Assembly: GCA_015178975.1 (NCBI GenBank)
Contig: WHVD01000058.1
Span: forward strand, 474,459-538,458
DNA length: 64,000 bases
Origin: Hysterangium stoloniferum
Lineage: Eukaryota; Basidiomycota; Agaricomycetes; Hysterangiales; Hysterangiaceae
Direction: 5' to 3'
Made by a program: the position numbers and the translations under genes. Shown here piece by piece: positions 46,195 to 58,470 of the stretch. The notes beneath the pieces are model-generated. The model made no database searches. It saw only the letters and a program-made list of their open reading frames with translations, and was not told the DNA's origin. Position 1 is the stretch's first letter, and every line of letters begins with the position of its first letter.

Positions 46195-46590
46195 CTCAAA
46201 TGGGTCAACCGCCGGTCCAGACGTCAAATGTATTATCTCCCTCTTCATTAGGCTAACCCTTCTGCTTCATCAAATGATCAGAAACTCGCAAAAATCCGTG
46301 GATCTGTCAGAACCTTAAATATTTTTGGCTTTCAAACGGCAGAATCACTGCTTCGAAAGCCGGTCTTGTATTGTTTATATGCTACAAGTAAGAATTGTGG
46401 CTTCCTCCGTACGAGCTTATTTTTTACACTATCCACTTCTACGACGGTAGAATAATCATTGAGTTGATATCAGCGAGAAATTTATTAACATTCTATAATG
46501 CTGCCCAGAATATCCCCCTCTGATGTTCAAGGAGGCTAAAGGGTCCGGGGATTGAGGTATAACACTAGGCCTCGCCGTTAGCGTTGAACA
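46195..46590 (-). pseudogene. Decayed copy of the Fab1 kinase 3' end
   Basis: Matches 22310-22880 in the same orientation. Shared tracts include CCTTCTGCTTCATC, TTCGAAAGC, CTTGTATTGTTT, ACGAGCT(C/T)ATTTTTTAC, AATGCTGCCC and GGGGATTGAGGT. About 200 bp present in the true gene (the conserved TWDKKLES region and an intron) are missing, and many substitutions and small gaps occur. Stop codons and frameshifts prevent coding. It is a partial genomic duplicate, since intron-flanking sequence is partly kept. Confidence 0.72.
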
Positions 46591-46883
46591 AGCCTTCACT
46601 TGCTAGTCCAACAATTAGCAAAAGCCGCGGGCAGGAAGCACAGCCACAAACTCATCCCCGAAGGAAATCACGCAAAGCTTTGGTAAATGGTGACACTTTG
46701 CTACAAAGTCATCAGATCAGTCCCAAATCATCATGAAACCTACCATGTAAACTCATTTCCAACTTTATCGGTCAATGAGTTCAACAATCAAATGGTCTGC
46801 CCAGATTGCGACCACACCTTAATCAATCAAGCAATAAGCTCATTCATTGTCCCTAGGGTAACATGCCAGTACAACCGATACGA
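46591..46883. other. Short spacer before helicase 1 stop
   Basis: No gene recognised. Presumed 3' flank of the helicase gene on the minus strand. Confidence 0.4.
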
Positions 46884-49800
46884 CTAGGTATGTTTCCTCC
46901 CTTTTTTGGGTTTAAGCTCTTTCACTATCCAACCCCCTTGCGTTAAGTGCGCTTTCAAATCACCGAATGAGCTTGAGGATTGTTTGGAATGCACCTGCTT
47001 GGTTGTTGGGATGTACAACGACGCCGGAGTTTTATCACGTGGATATTTTTTTCGTGGGGGGATAAGTGTTCCATCGAGACGGTAAGTGATGTCCCAGGGC
47101 TGTTGCCCCCGCTGGATGGAAAGCTGTGGGTTTGCATTGAATGTTTGCAAAACTCGAACGTGTCGGTCTTCAATACTTGGCTTTTTCACTGAACCTGCTG
47201 TAACAAGCGAGACCCTAAGGTCGTAGAATTGTTTGTTCAATCCCGATGAGACAGCAAGTAGCTGTTTATCGCCATTTCCATTGTGTGGCTTCCATTGTCC
47301 TTGAAGACCCGTGACCACAGTTCGCCAAGCGTTTTGTTGGGTATGGGATACAATATCAAAATGTTCTTTCTTCTGCGCAGTCGGAGTGAATTTTGACTGC
47401 GTCTCTTGCAAGCATAGGTTGTTGCCTGGAAGATCGGCGCGTCGATTCATCAATTTGGTGGAGCTAACCCATGTTTTGGCGTAACTGATATTGGACTCCC
47501 AATGACTTGCTAATCTGGCCAGCATCGTGGACTTCCCGTTGCTTTGAAGAAATCCTCGGCGAGTCACTACTACCATACCCTTCCTACATCGACTGAGCAT
47601 GACATTCATGCGGCTCTGAATCGTTAGAAAGCCAGGTTTCTGGCATCTAACGACAGAAATTAATACATAATCGGATTCATTCCCTATGGCGCTCGGTCAA
47701 GTGGGGCCGATCATCAGACTTGTGGAATGATCGCATGCTTACCCTGAAAGCTATCGACATTAAATACGTGTTCCCAAGGTAAATTTTCCCGCTTCAATGT
47801 CTCCTGAATCGCGGCTCGCTGAGCGTCGTAGGGGGTGAGCACACAAAATTCAGTGCCACGATAATAGTGGCGCACGAGCTGCACTATCGTCGTAATTTCT
47901 TTATGATTCTAAGCGAAGCCATTAATTTGTCTCCAAGACGGTGAGCATGGATAACACACTATCCAACTCCGTCCTCTACTTTTCTCCTCGTCTTGTACAT
48001 CGACGAAAGCAAGGCATGACATTGATGTTATATTGTGTGTGGACTTCAACCGTCCTTCATACACTTCCCTGGAGATGAAGTCGCCAACCGGACGAGGCAT
48101 TCGATCTAAACATGGGTCAGCCGCAGCGTGAAAACTTACAGTCAAGGACATACATTGTGTGTCTAAAAAAAATGTGTCGACTGCTACGTCAAAAATACTC
48201 TTCAATGAGCGGATGTCGTCCTGTCCGTATGGTGGCACTAATGGTATGTCAAGGTAAGCAAATCACAATAATAGGATACAGCACACATTGCCTAGGGTCC
48301 CCGAAGAAACAAATCTTTTCTAAAGTTTTACGGAACTTATGAAAGATATGCTTAATAGGCGTTGGTCAATATTGGTATGTTTAGGGCCACAAGGATGACT
48401 AATAGATTTACCATGTACTGATATATATCGATTTGAGATGCTTCATCTATCACGAGCCTTTCTACAGGAACTAGGGTGTATATTCCATTCAGATCCAAAG
48501 AAGGATTCGACAACATGCTGAGCGTTGACAGAATGATTTTGGTACTCCGGAGAATCCTTTCGAGCTCTTGGGGTCTCTTCGGCAGTTCGTCTGTTTTGAT
48601 AACCCTGTCTTTGATTTTATCGTAAATGTGTTCGTGCCTATGAATGTATACCTATTTATAACAGTTGGACAACTGATGTTTGAAAATTCATACCAATCAA
48701 AGTGAAATTCTACGGAGACGATGATAATGAATTCTATTTGTTGGGTAAAAAGTTTCTCCGCGATATTTTTTACAGCCACGTTCGAATGCGCTACAATCCA
48801 GGATGGACAACACAATTGCCAAACCTCCGCAGCAGCTGATATTGTGGTAGTCTTTCCCGTCCCAGGAGGGCCTAGGAAAAGTCCGAGAATATTAGTAATA
48901 TAGCAGTAGAATTCCAAATAATTTACCGTGGACAACTACCAAGGGCCTAGATCCTACCATGGCGGATACCACTTTCTTTTGAGAATCATTAAGTCTTTTA
49001 TCTTTAATCCTGTCCATACTTTGGGTAGTCGACAGTTCAAGACCTTCTTTAAACAAAATGTGGCTTATGAACGAAGACTCGCGTAGTTTAATTTTGCCCT
49101 GGAGAGCAAATAGAAGGAATTCGCGACTAGCTTTTTCAGAGTTTGTGAGATCCGGAGGTCCCGATATCTTTATGCTTTGCAGGGATATGGACAATGGAGC
49201 TCCTCTCAACTTGACTGTCGTCTCCCTCCCCTTCGCTCGATTGGCGCTCCCACTAAATTGACGACCGGTGTCATCAGTTATGGTTATTTCCTATCGGGGG
49301 AGATTGAAGGCGAATACGGGGAAAAAGGAAGGTAAACTTACCTGCCGGCTCGCTCTTACTCGCGTCTTGTATCGTGCGTTCACTATATGCAGTTGACCAT
49401 CTCCCCTAATGCCAGATTCATCTGTGAATTCTCCCTGCACCTCTTTGGGCTTGATGGATTCGAGAGCATCGAATTGCAACTGCATGCTGAATAGACAGGA
49501 AAGCTCCTGTAAAGCCGAATATCAGGGATCTTATAACGCCTTACCTACCGGTCTGCACTTACATCTTTCCGTAACCTTGCTGAATCTATCTTCGGAGATT
49601 CGAGGATGGAATTCTTTTTCGCGTATACCAAGCTATATCACGCAGCCCTGACTTTAGAAATTTCGCGATAGGACAACGGCGATGAGCTCACCGTGCTGAA
49701 ACCCATGCACGTAATGCGAGTGCAGTGGCATCCCCTGGATCATTCTGACTTCTGCACCACAAATCATCCAGTGATGCGTCATCTGCTACACAACCACAGT

Positions 49801-50344
49801 AATTCCTAACGATGATAGCTGGAGGTTGCGGACTTCTCGTGGAACGTGACAGCGAGGTGCCTAAATCGTATCCCGACACGGACATACCAAAACAGCGAGA
49901 GAGATATAGCGCAAGTTTCGGCATGTCAAATCCGGCAATGACTGGTCCTGTCGCTGATTTGCCTCCCAGGAGGCGCTTCAGATGTTCATCCCATTGCTCC
50001 ATTTTAGAAGGAGAATCCAAGCTCCCTCGAAAGATGACTCCATAATCTGGATTACAAGTCGCGAGCGCCACAGCACAGATACTGGGATTATGCCTAGACG
50101 CATCTAAAGGATGTTTAATGGCAATTGCGACTCCTACAACTTCAGGTGAAATCTCGTCGATACGCATTGCTGCTTTCCCAGCGAGTCTCCTATCAAAGTG
50201 TTCCACTTTGATCGTCGACGGCGGGGAAAAGATGCTTTGGGAGATAGACATTGAGTTAGGGATGGGGAAGGGAGTAAACTGATGATAAGAGACGTCGAGG
50301 GGATCTGCAATAGACCTGGAAAAGGAGGAAACCTCTCTGAACAA
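46884..50344 (-). CDS. SF1 helicase, UPF1/SMUBP2-like, paralog 1
   Basis: Predicted ATP-dependent RNA or DNA helicase. The first exon (50344-49688) is an unassigned ~215-residue region with ICAVALATCNPDYGVIF and IAGFDMPKLALYLSRCF, ending ALRAWVSAR. Its spacing recalls a 3'-5' exonuclease (RNase H-like) fold, but I do not see a clear DxE motif. The helicase core follows over several exons: GPPGTGKTTTISAAAEVW (Walker A, about 48836-48875), WIVAHSNVAVKNIAEKL (motif Ia), VERLVIDEASQIDIYQY (Walker B, about 48435), FFGDPRQC (motif III), FNVDSFQG (motif V) and NVMLSRCRKGMVVVTRRGFL (motif VI, about 47600). A basic C-terminal tail ends at 46884. All core motifs are intact. A close paralog lies 1.5 kb upstream on the same strand, which implies tandem duplication. 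Cellular role is not evident. Confidence 0.85.
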
Positions 50345-51872
50345 TCATTTGGATCGTAATCAAGTAGGTAAACACCCGCAGTGAATTACCGCGGGACGCT
50401 CGAGAAGCTCGCCTCGCACTATTCATTTCCAGAAGGAAGAATGGAGAAAGTATGATGATGACCTATCCCCTCGGTATGGAGGACACGCATAGACCCATCA
50501 GACAGTGCCTTCGTCATACTTTCAGATGACACCATAAGGTGCGCCTCCAGAATACCCATTGCCCACGGGTAGCATCGAACCAGTGCGCCTACACTGGACT
50601 TGTTCAGAAAATCATATAATAATATAATAATATATAGCTTTTGACCGTCACGCTTTTAGAGCTCTTTGTTGCTGTGATTTCTCCTTCCAGAAAGACCTAT
50701 CAGTCACGATTATTATGAGGCAGTGGACCTGCCAGTCGATGTGAAAATTGTCTCGTAAGTCTATGAAATGGGTGTGCTGCGCTAGCCTCTAGGGTAATGC
50801 ATGCATTCCTACCAAAATCGACAATAAATACATAGGCTTAGATTCACGTATGAAACTGTTTAAGCCAAGTTCGCTTTCTTGTCATGTACAAATGCAACGT
50901 CACTATCCACCACGAGATACCAAATTGTGTTTGCCATTATGTAATATACAAACCTGGAGTATTCCTGGTGACAAATAGTGAAAATAATCTGCCAGATTTC
51001 AGCATCTCATTTTGGACTAAATTATGAGAAAACAAATTTGATCAGAGCTTCATCAAAACAGTCAAATTTATAATTTTCACATAATAAAGTCCAAAATCAA
51101 AGGCTGACAGAATTTGGCGGATTATCATATTTTTTTCACCGTTTTATCACCAGGAAATTTTTCAAATGCCTGCTATGCTGAGTATATATTATATATTAAA
51201 GGCGGGTGAAATCGTTTATTAATGTCTGTGATAGTTCGCACACTCCGCCCACAACCAGGCCACTGGCCCGTAATCAGTTTTTGGGGTGTCTAATTGAATG
51301 GTAATCAAATAGCCATACATGGTGCACGGAGTCATTATATTTATGAATATCATATTGCCCACAGTAATGTGTTTAATCAAAATTACGTGACGGCGGCTTT
51401 TGTCTTATGTGCCACTTCACCGTCACTGTGAACATTGTTTTCTGGCAAGAACTCCGTGTGATTGTTGATTTGATGTGAACAGTCACTGACACCGCACCGC
51501 GGATATGGTAGACACATCTGATAGACTTAATAGCACGTTCTGTCCTCAGTTTAAACAACAACCTAAATGAAGGAGTCTAAATGTACTGCCTTGAAGATCT
51601 AGAGACAGTGTTCGTGTTTGGCACATTTCAGCCACTAATTCTGACAATCTTCCCGCGCCACTGTTAACTTGTGGACGAACCAGCTGGCTAAATTGTCCCT
51701 CCACTTATTCTTGTCTAACCCGTGATGAATGTCTATTAATGATCCTCGTTAACATTTCTCTCAAGCAACAATTGACTCAGGCTCGGCCTCGGGTCCCCCT
51801 AAATACGCGTGGCACACTGTTCCTTTCAGGATATCCCCGCCAGAATGAATTAATTACCTCTTTTGTGTGCAT
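50345..51872. other. Spacer between the two helicase genes
   Basis: Should contain the promoter of paralog 1 and the 3' end of paralog 2. A 195-bp hairpin element lies at 50962-51156. No other gene recognised. Confidence 0.5.
50962..51156. mobile_element. Hairpin MITE-like element
   Basis: Starts TTCCTGGTGA and ends TCACCAGGAA. The two ~95-bp halves are imperfect reverse complements of each other (TTTTGGACTxxATTATG, GTGAAAAxAATxTG). No coding capacity. The target duplication is not clear; TA or AT is the only shared flank. Confidence 0.75.
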
Positions 51873-54797
51873 TCATTTATTCTTGGCAAGAACGGAACGG
51901 GATGGTGCACCACGCGATACAGTCGATGACGGTGGCTTCGAAGATGGAGGGACTTGTTGCGGGATGCTGCCCGACGACCCTTGCCCCCTTTTACCAGGAA
52001 GAGTGGCACTTTTATCTGCCACTTTTCTCCAATCAATCCATGTCCCATCACGCCCACTGTGTCGTTCCCACACTCGCGATAATTCCCCTACCAGGGTGTC
52101 CTTGCCGGCACATTGGAGGAAAGATCTACTAGAGACAATAATCATTCCCTTTTGACATCTTGTTAGCATGACATTTGTGCGATTCAAAGAGTTGAGGAAG
52201 CCAGGTTTTTTAGACCGTACGATGGAGACTATTACGTATTCCGATTCGTTGCCTAGTAACGCTATATAAATTTAAATCGCATCGATCGATATTTCAAGGT
52301 TACCTTGAAAACTATCCACGTTGAATACCATCTCTGGCAAGCGTGCATTTTTTAGCGCCTTCGCGATGGCCGCTCTCTGAGCATCATACGGCGTTATAAC
52401 GCAGAATTCTTCTTTCTTGTAATAGTTCTGGACGAGATGTACAATGGCCTGGACTTCCCTCATATTCTTTTATGTGCCAGAAATCAAGAGGTTGACTCGA
52501 ATTCGATACAAAGAGATCAACGTACCACCCAACTTCGGCCGCTCTTCTGCTCCGTGCCCCCAGCCTCGACAAAGGCAAGACAAGACGTGGACTCTGTGTC
52601 ATTTTTGGACCGTAATTCATTTTTGTAGACGTGCTCTGAAATGAAATTGCCAAGTGGGACGGGCATACGATCTAGTGTTGAGTGAGTTAGAAGAACAAAC
52701 AACAAAGAACAAGACGTCGTACATTGTGTATTTAAAAAGTACGTCTTACGGCAAATGTGTGGGATATCGAAAATACTCTTCAATGATGGTATGTCGTCGA
52801 TCCCGAAAGGCGCCACTACGTTGAATGAACAAAACGACTCGAACAATGTTGATATAATTTGACGCGTACACTGTTTAGGATCCCCAAAAAAGCATACCTT
52901 TATCAAGGTTTTTTTAAATTTGTCGAAAATGTGCTAATAACATTCATAAGTGTTTTGTATTGGAAGAAAGATATTTTACCATATATTCGAATACATTGAT
53001 CTGCGAAGCCTCGTCAATGACCAGCCGCTCCACGGGGATATGGTTGATCACACCGCGTGAGACTGTAGGATTGGATAGCATACCAAGCGTCGCCAGAACA
53101 ACCTTGCAAGAGCCAAAGATTTTATCGAGTTGATCCTTGTCCATGCGTTGAAGCTTATCACTCCCAATAATATTCGCTTCTATTTTTTCATAGATATGCT
53201 CGTGCCTGTTTCACCATTAGCCAACCTACTAGTAAAGAGCAGCGATAACTGAAGGCAATTATACCATTCAAAATAGAATTCTTTCGAAACGATAAGTTTG
53301 AATTCGACTCCCTCCTTTACGAGCTTTTCAGCGATATTCTTGACTGCGACATTGGATTGCGCGACAATCCAAACAGGAACGCTATCGCTGAGCCAAACTT
53401 GGGCCGCTGCTGCTATCACCCTGGTTTTCCCAGTTCCAGGAGGACCTGACGATGTATTAGCCTATATAACACAGGTGTGTATCAAGATAGTGAATAGTAC
53501 CGTGCACAGTAACCAATTGTGCGTCTCCAGTCATGGCACAAAGGACCTTGTGCTGAGATTCGTTTAATTTTCCGCTTGGGATATCAGTTCGAGGAGTAGA
53601 TGGTGCGGGAATTGCATCAAACCAAAGTATACGGATGAACGGCGTTGATGAAAGATGACTTTCTCCCGTGAGCACATCAAGAACGAAATTATTTCGAGCA
53701 TTTTCCGCATTCGTGGGGGCTTCCTTTCCTATTACCTTGATTTTTTCTATTCCTCCAATGGGCCGCTTCTCTCCAACTGTAATACTCGCTGTCTTTCCTT
53801 CGGCTCTTGTCACTTTGCCGCCGAATTTGGAACCTTTTGAATTGGTTATGATGACTGTCTGCGCCGTTGACATGCTTCAATAAACGATTTCGCGACGAAC
53901 TGGAAGCAAAGCACTTGAGCCACGTACCTGTCCACTTTGGCACCGAAGGCGTGTCTTGTATCGGGCATTTTGGACTTTAAGCTTACCATTCCTATCTTCG
54001 TTTGAATCAGTGATCTCGCCTTCCGCCACAGTCGGCTTGATTCGCTCAAAGCGATCGAACTGTAGCAACATTTCTGCTAGACATATGCGTTCCTAGACGC
54101 TGATCAGGTCCAACACAGCGAAATATAATGGTGACCCACACCTTCCTTTGTAATGTGACGGTTCGAACTCTGATGGTATTTATAATGCCTTTCTCATGGC
54201 GCTGAGCAACCCTGGGAAAAAATCGTAAGGACAGTCACGGCCACAAAAAATAGTTATCCACCTCGCTGACACCCAAGCGCGCAATCCCACACCGTTGAAA
54301 TCACTCTCAGGGTTGCCGTTGGTACGCATAAGGTTTAATGGGCCTCTGCTTTTCAACTGTTGGAACGCCTTCTTTACAAGACCAGCAGGCGTTTTCTCAT
54401 CCTTAGGAAAAGACGAGACTAAATCAACCCCTGCAACATTCAGACCCAAGTCGCGAAAGGTAAACAAGAGAGTTTGAGGCATATCGAATCCGGCCAATAT
54501 GGTTCCTGATTCCCCGTTGAGCAAGTCTCGGAATCTTTTCTCCGAACTGGGCAGCGTGGAACGTGATCCCGAGCCGACAGAAATGACGACGACCTGATCA
54601 GCATGACCAGGCGTACAGGTTGCGAGTGCAATAGCGCAGACTTTGCCTGCGTTGGATTGCTTAATAGCGATTCCGATATGCGGGGGCCGCGTGTCGCACA
54701 GAAATTTGACCGCATCGCCGGCCCTTTCCCTAGAAAAAGTGCGAAGAGGGAGGTTTGAGGGCCCGTGTAAGAGATTTTGTGGGATAGAGGTCTCCAT
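51873..54797 (-). CDS. SF1 helicase, UPF1/SMUBP2-like, paralog 2
   Basis: Same architecture as the downstream paralog. It starts METSIPQNLLHGPSN at 54797. The unassigned N-terminal region has VCAIALATCTPGHADQVVVI, ILAGFDMPQTLLFTFRDLGL and LRAWVSAR. Then a short QFDRFERIKPTVAEGEITDS segment shared with paralog 1. The helicase core has SGPPGTGKTRVIAAAAQVW (Walker A, about 53407-53450), WIVAQSNVAVKNIAEKL, VERLVIDEASQINVFEYM (about 53005), KVCFFGDPKQC, FNVDSFQG (about 52310) and NVMLTRCQKGMIIVSSRSFL (about 52160). The C-terminal tail is Ser/Pro-rich and differs from paralog 1. Introns are short and not all placed. No disabling mutation seen. The tails and N-termini diverge more than the core. Confidence 0.85.
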
Positions 54798-55510
54798 TGT
54801 GCAGATGGAGAAAAGTCGCTAAGTTGTTGTGATAAAGTCCTCTTCGAATGCCTGGTGAAGTCGCAGGCAGAGTTGTAGGCACACCGATCGATGTACGTTT
54901 ATCCTGCATGGTGCTAATTTTACGAAATGGAAGAGATGACCCGAGGTGAAATGGAAGAAGACGAACGGTCTATATCGGGAGATACTCGATGAGTGGTGCC
55001 AAAACGTAACGCCGTCCATTAATGGGTTTTGATTGCAATCCTATAGCCTGGTATACATTGCAAGTAAATTCTGTGAGCATAGATGATCCATAATAAAGAT
55101 AAACACACCGCATTAATGCTATCAACAAAGCTTTTGGCCAGTGGGAAAGATCGCAACCCAGTGCTACTTCAAGTTTACCCCACTTGCTTAGTCTTGATGG
55201 GCTCACTTTATTTTTCTCCCTATTTATGAAAGCCTTCTGATTTAAAACGGGAATTAAACAAAAGCGGCGAAAACACGCTGACCAAAACAATGGTAGAGAC
55301 TATCATAGAGAGCGATAATACAATATTCTTGAAAGATGACGTCGCAAAGTCTACTCTTACCTTTCCGTATCACAAGTATCCACATATCAAGGGCTTCTGG
55401 AGTAAGGACCTGGACCACCAAGAGCTGGCACCATCTCTCGATTATAGTCGCTCAAGGCTATATAAGGATGTGGATGAACTTCGGTGAGCTCACCCACGGG
55501 GCCTAAAGCC
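54798..55510. other. Helicase 2 upstream region
   Basis: Short frames on both strands (54970-55290 minus, 55290-55487 plus) carry no recognised domain. Presumed promoter region of the helicase. Confidence 0.4.
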
Positions 55511-56142
55511 ATTTTCAATCTCAGAATATGTTCTGGAATATTTAAAATATTTTTCTCCAATAATATTCAGAATTTTGAAAATGTACGGTAAATATTATAT
55601 ATTCCAATTAATTATATAAAATTTGGCGGCATTCTCAATACCGCAATATATATGAGGCATGTAATGTTTTTGCTTCTGAGAAACACCCATATATATTTTT
55701 CTGATAAAGGTTTATCTTGCACCTCCAGCAGAGTTTTCAGTGTTGTTGGCATCTGAAAATGCAGATAGGTATGTTCAGTTGATAGTGAGCCAGACTTGGG
55801 AGTGTTTCTCAAGACCAAAAAATATTACACACAGGAACCGGTGAACCACTGTTAGTGCACCACAAAATCCTTCCCAACCCATGACTTTCCCTGTAAGGAA
55901 ATTTTTGGATTTTTACTAAATTCATTCATTACATCTCATCTCCCTGGGAAGGATTTTGCACTACACCAAAAGTACCGCGCCGAGTGACATGTCTTATATA
56001 AACTCCAGTATTGAGAATGCTGCCAAAATTTATAAATTCAATTTGGAAAGTAATTTGGGGAATTCATTAGAATATATATCATTTCACACACATGTTAAAA
56101 CTTTAAAATATTTCCAACATAACATATTCTGAAATTGAAAAT
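55511..56142. mobile_element. Nested palindromic element, 632 bp
   Basis: Outer arms: ATTTTCAATCTCAGAATATG at 55511 pairs with CATATTCTGAAATTGAAAAT ending at 56142, and similarity continues inward for ~160 bp to GGCATTCTCAATACCGC and its partner near 56020. A second pair, GAGAAACACCCA near 55678 and TGGGAGTGTTTCTC near 55797, lies within. A third pair surrounds GTGCACCACAAAATCCTTCC (about 55855) and GGAAGGATTTTGCACTACAC (about 55947). No coding capacity. It is best read as a non-autonomous TIR element, perhaps with another inside it. Confidence 0.7.
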
Positions 56143-56643
56143 TTGGTCTGACATAACTGAACTGTAAAGGCCAACGCATCGTGAGAAAATCAACTTACCC
56201 GCATGGTGTTGTGTTGCACACGTGGGTGGCTTCAATTGCTCACGTTGCACTGGTTACGTGGGCGTTCCACACGAATGTGCTTCAGTAATTACTCGGGACC
56301 TTACTGCATCAAGGTAATAAAAAAAAAATGAAGAAAAACACAATAGACGTCTTATATTGCTCACTCTCTTACTCTTACAACTCCCTCTTAAGACCGCCCT
56401 TTTTTCCAGTGATTTCCTCGGATAAATCGATTCCAGCGATCGAGAGCTATTGAAATACATAGGTACTGATAGACCGTACGTCCATAGATATTTATCAAAC
56501 GCCCACTTCAGTCAGATTACGCTCATGATGGCGCAATTTTCCTTAGCGTTTGTGTTATCATGTTGAACCTTGCTGGACTTCCCTCCCTCGTTTCGGTGAC
56601 TTCGCCCTCATAGATTTGAGACGTTTATCCCAGCGAGGACAGT
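56143..56643. other. Transaldolase upstream region
   Basis: Presumed promoter of the transaldolase gene. No repeat or gene recognised. Confidence 0.45.
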
Positions 56644-57877
56644 ATGGAGTTCATTAGACAATCAGGAATATCAATATCTTCTGATACGGGGGAATTTAAC
56701 AGTTCGTCACCTACGATGTTGCTTATTTTGGTTAATAATGGCATACTTCTAATAGAGATTGGGAAATTTAAGCCTGTCGATGCTACAACAAACCCTTCTC
56801 TAGTCTTCGCTGCTGTTACCAATCCCGAATATGCCCATATTCTCGACAGCGCCATAGAGCAAACGATGCAGCGTCATGCACCCGCATCTGTGGAGGAAAA
56901 GATAGAAGCTGCGCTGGACCTTTTGGCGAGTGATAACATCTGCCCTCGTGCACCCTTTCTCATTCAATTGTTTGATTTCAGCTCGTGAAAGTCGGTGTGC
57001 AGATTTTAAGATTTATCTCGGGACGAGTGTCCGTGTCCGTGGATCCACGTCTGGCTGACGACTATAATGCTATAGTCCGAAAGGTGCGCATCTGTCTGGG
57101 CAACGAATACTTTCTAATAAACGATGATACCCTAATCCCTAGGGAAAAAACATTATTTCCCTCTTCGAAGAATTAGGCATTCCGAGAGCCCGAATACTCA
57201 TTAAAATCCCCGCGACATACTCCGGCATCCTCGCCGCCCGGACACTAGAATCACCCTCAGACCCGTCAGCACTCCCAATCCACACGAACCTCACACTCAT
57301 ATTCAGTCTCGTCCAAGCTCTCGCATGTGCCCAAGCAGGTGCCACCGCCGTATCTCCATTCATCGGTCGAGTGAAAGACTGGTGGGCGGCCCAAGATATC
57401 AATACAAATTATACAGCGCTCCCATTATCACACCATCCGGGTATATTACTAGTTCAAAGGATCCGTGCGGCGTATGCTACCTACGGGCATAAATCTGACA
57501 TCGTGGCGGCCGGGTTTAGACACGCAAATGAGGTTGTGGAGCTTGCACGGGGAGGCCGGACAAACGGGCCAGATTTCTTCACTTTAGCGCCAGATATGTT
57601 AGAAGCATTGTCCATTTTCGAAGTGCCTGGCAATTTCGCGCTCGAACGTAAAGGCGTACAGGCAACCACTGTTCCAGAGCCTGTCTACATTTCTCGCCGC
57701 CACGATATAGCCGACTCGGAGGCTGAAGCAGCCTACATGAAGGATTTAGCGGCGGAACGAATTGCCTTGGATAAGGTACCCGAGGGTTTAGATAAGTTCT
57801 CTTTGGATGCGAAAAAATTGGAGGATATTGTTAGATCCAAGTTTCGCGCTCCCGTTGAAGTATCCGCGATGTTATGA
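56644..57877 (+). CDS. Transaldolase
   Basis: Enzyme of the non-oxidative pentose phosphate pathway; it moves a dihydroxyacetone unit from sedoheptulose-7-phosphate to glyceraldehyde-3-phosphate in the cytosol. Exons 56644-56701, 56756-56925, 56982-57083 and 57143-57877 sum to 355 codons including the stop, in frame throughout. Motifs in order: ISSDTGEFN, KPVDATTNPSL (catalytic Asp region), GRVSVSVDPRLADD, ARILIKIPATYSGI (Schiff-base Lys), TNLTLIFSLVQALACAQAGA, VSPFIGRVKDWW. 354 residues is slightly longer than the usual ~320-335, with a C-terminal extension rich in Glu, Lys and Ala. The second intron (56926-56981) needs a GC donor, GCGAGT; only that join keeps frame and gives DLLLVKVGVQIL. 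The gene looks functional. Confidence 0.93.
56926..56981 (+). other. GC-AG intron in transaldolase
   Basis: Exon ends GAC CTT TTG, intron starts GCGAGTGATAAC and ends GATTTCAG, next exon CTC GTG AAA. The GT four bases downstream would shift the frame. Length 56 bp. The donor hexamer is identical to that of the GC-AG intron in the synthetase. Confidence 0.8.
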
Positions 57878-58470
57878 GTGGCTTTTGTTTCGGAACGTAT
57901 TGGTTTTATATGTAGTATTATAGATAGTTGTCATGTATTCGGAATAAATAGCCATAGAGAGAGATAGAGACGTCTCAAATTATGCATTAGGATCCAGGGA
58001 TATTCTAATTAATGGAGTTTGGCCACTGCGGAGCTGGGATACACTACTACGCCATTCAGCCTTCAGCCATTTCATTTTACACATGCTCTATTAAAAATTG
58101 ACGTAAGACAGCCGTTACAAACAGAACTATCATCCAAGTTTATTCTGAATCATTTCATTCGTCCTTATCGCGACCAAATTGAAAATTATGCGTGTTGTCG
58201 TGCGATTGTTTCTTGGCTCTAGAGGCCGAATTTGTTCATTAACCTGGCCTTGGGCGTGAGGATCCAACTTCTATTGCCTGAAGGGAGATGGTTCCTGGTA
58301 TAGATAGATCTTAGGCTGGCCCGAGCCTAAGCCAAAGACGCCTGAGACTCCGAAACTGTTAAGGCTATACCGATGTGCACGCACACGCTAAAGCTGACAT
58401 CGCCGGTCATGCCAGCCGTCAGGCGGATAGTAGTAGCTGGCGATACTAATACTACTAGGGCTGGCTCAAT
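57878..58470. other. Spacer between transaldolase and lectin gene
   Basis: Holds the transaldolase 3' end (AATAAATAG near 57943 is a possible polyadenylation signal) and the lectin gene's promoter. No other gene seen. Confidence 0.5.

Noticed and set aside
50530-50600. tRNA-like sequence (GGTTCGATG on the minus strand, with GTAGGCGCAC upstream)
   Set aside because: The A-box-like and B-box-like parts are too close, and no acceptor, D or anticodon stems can be drawn.
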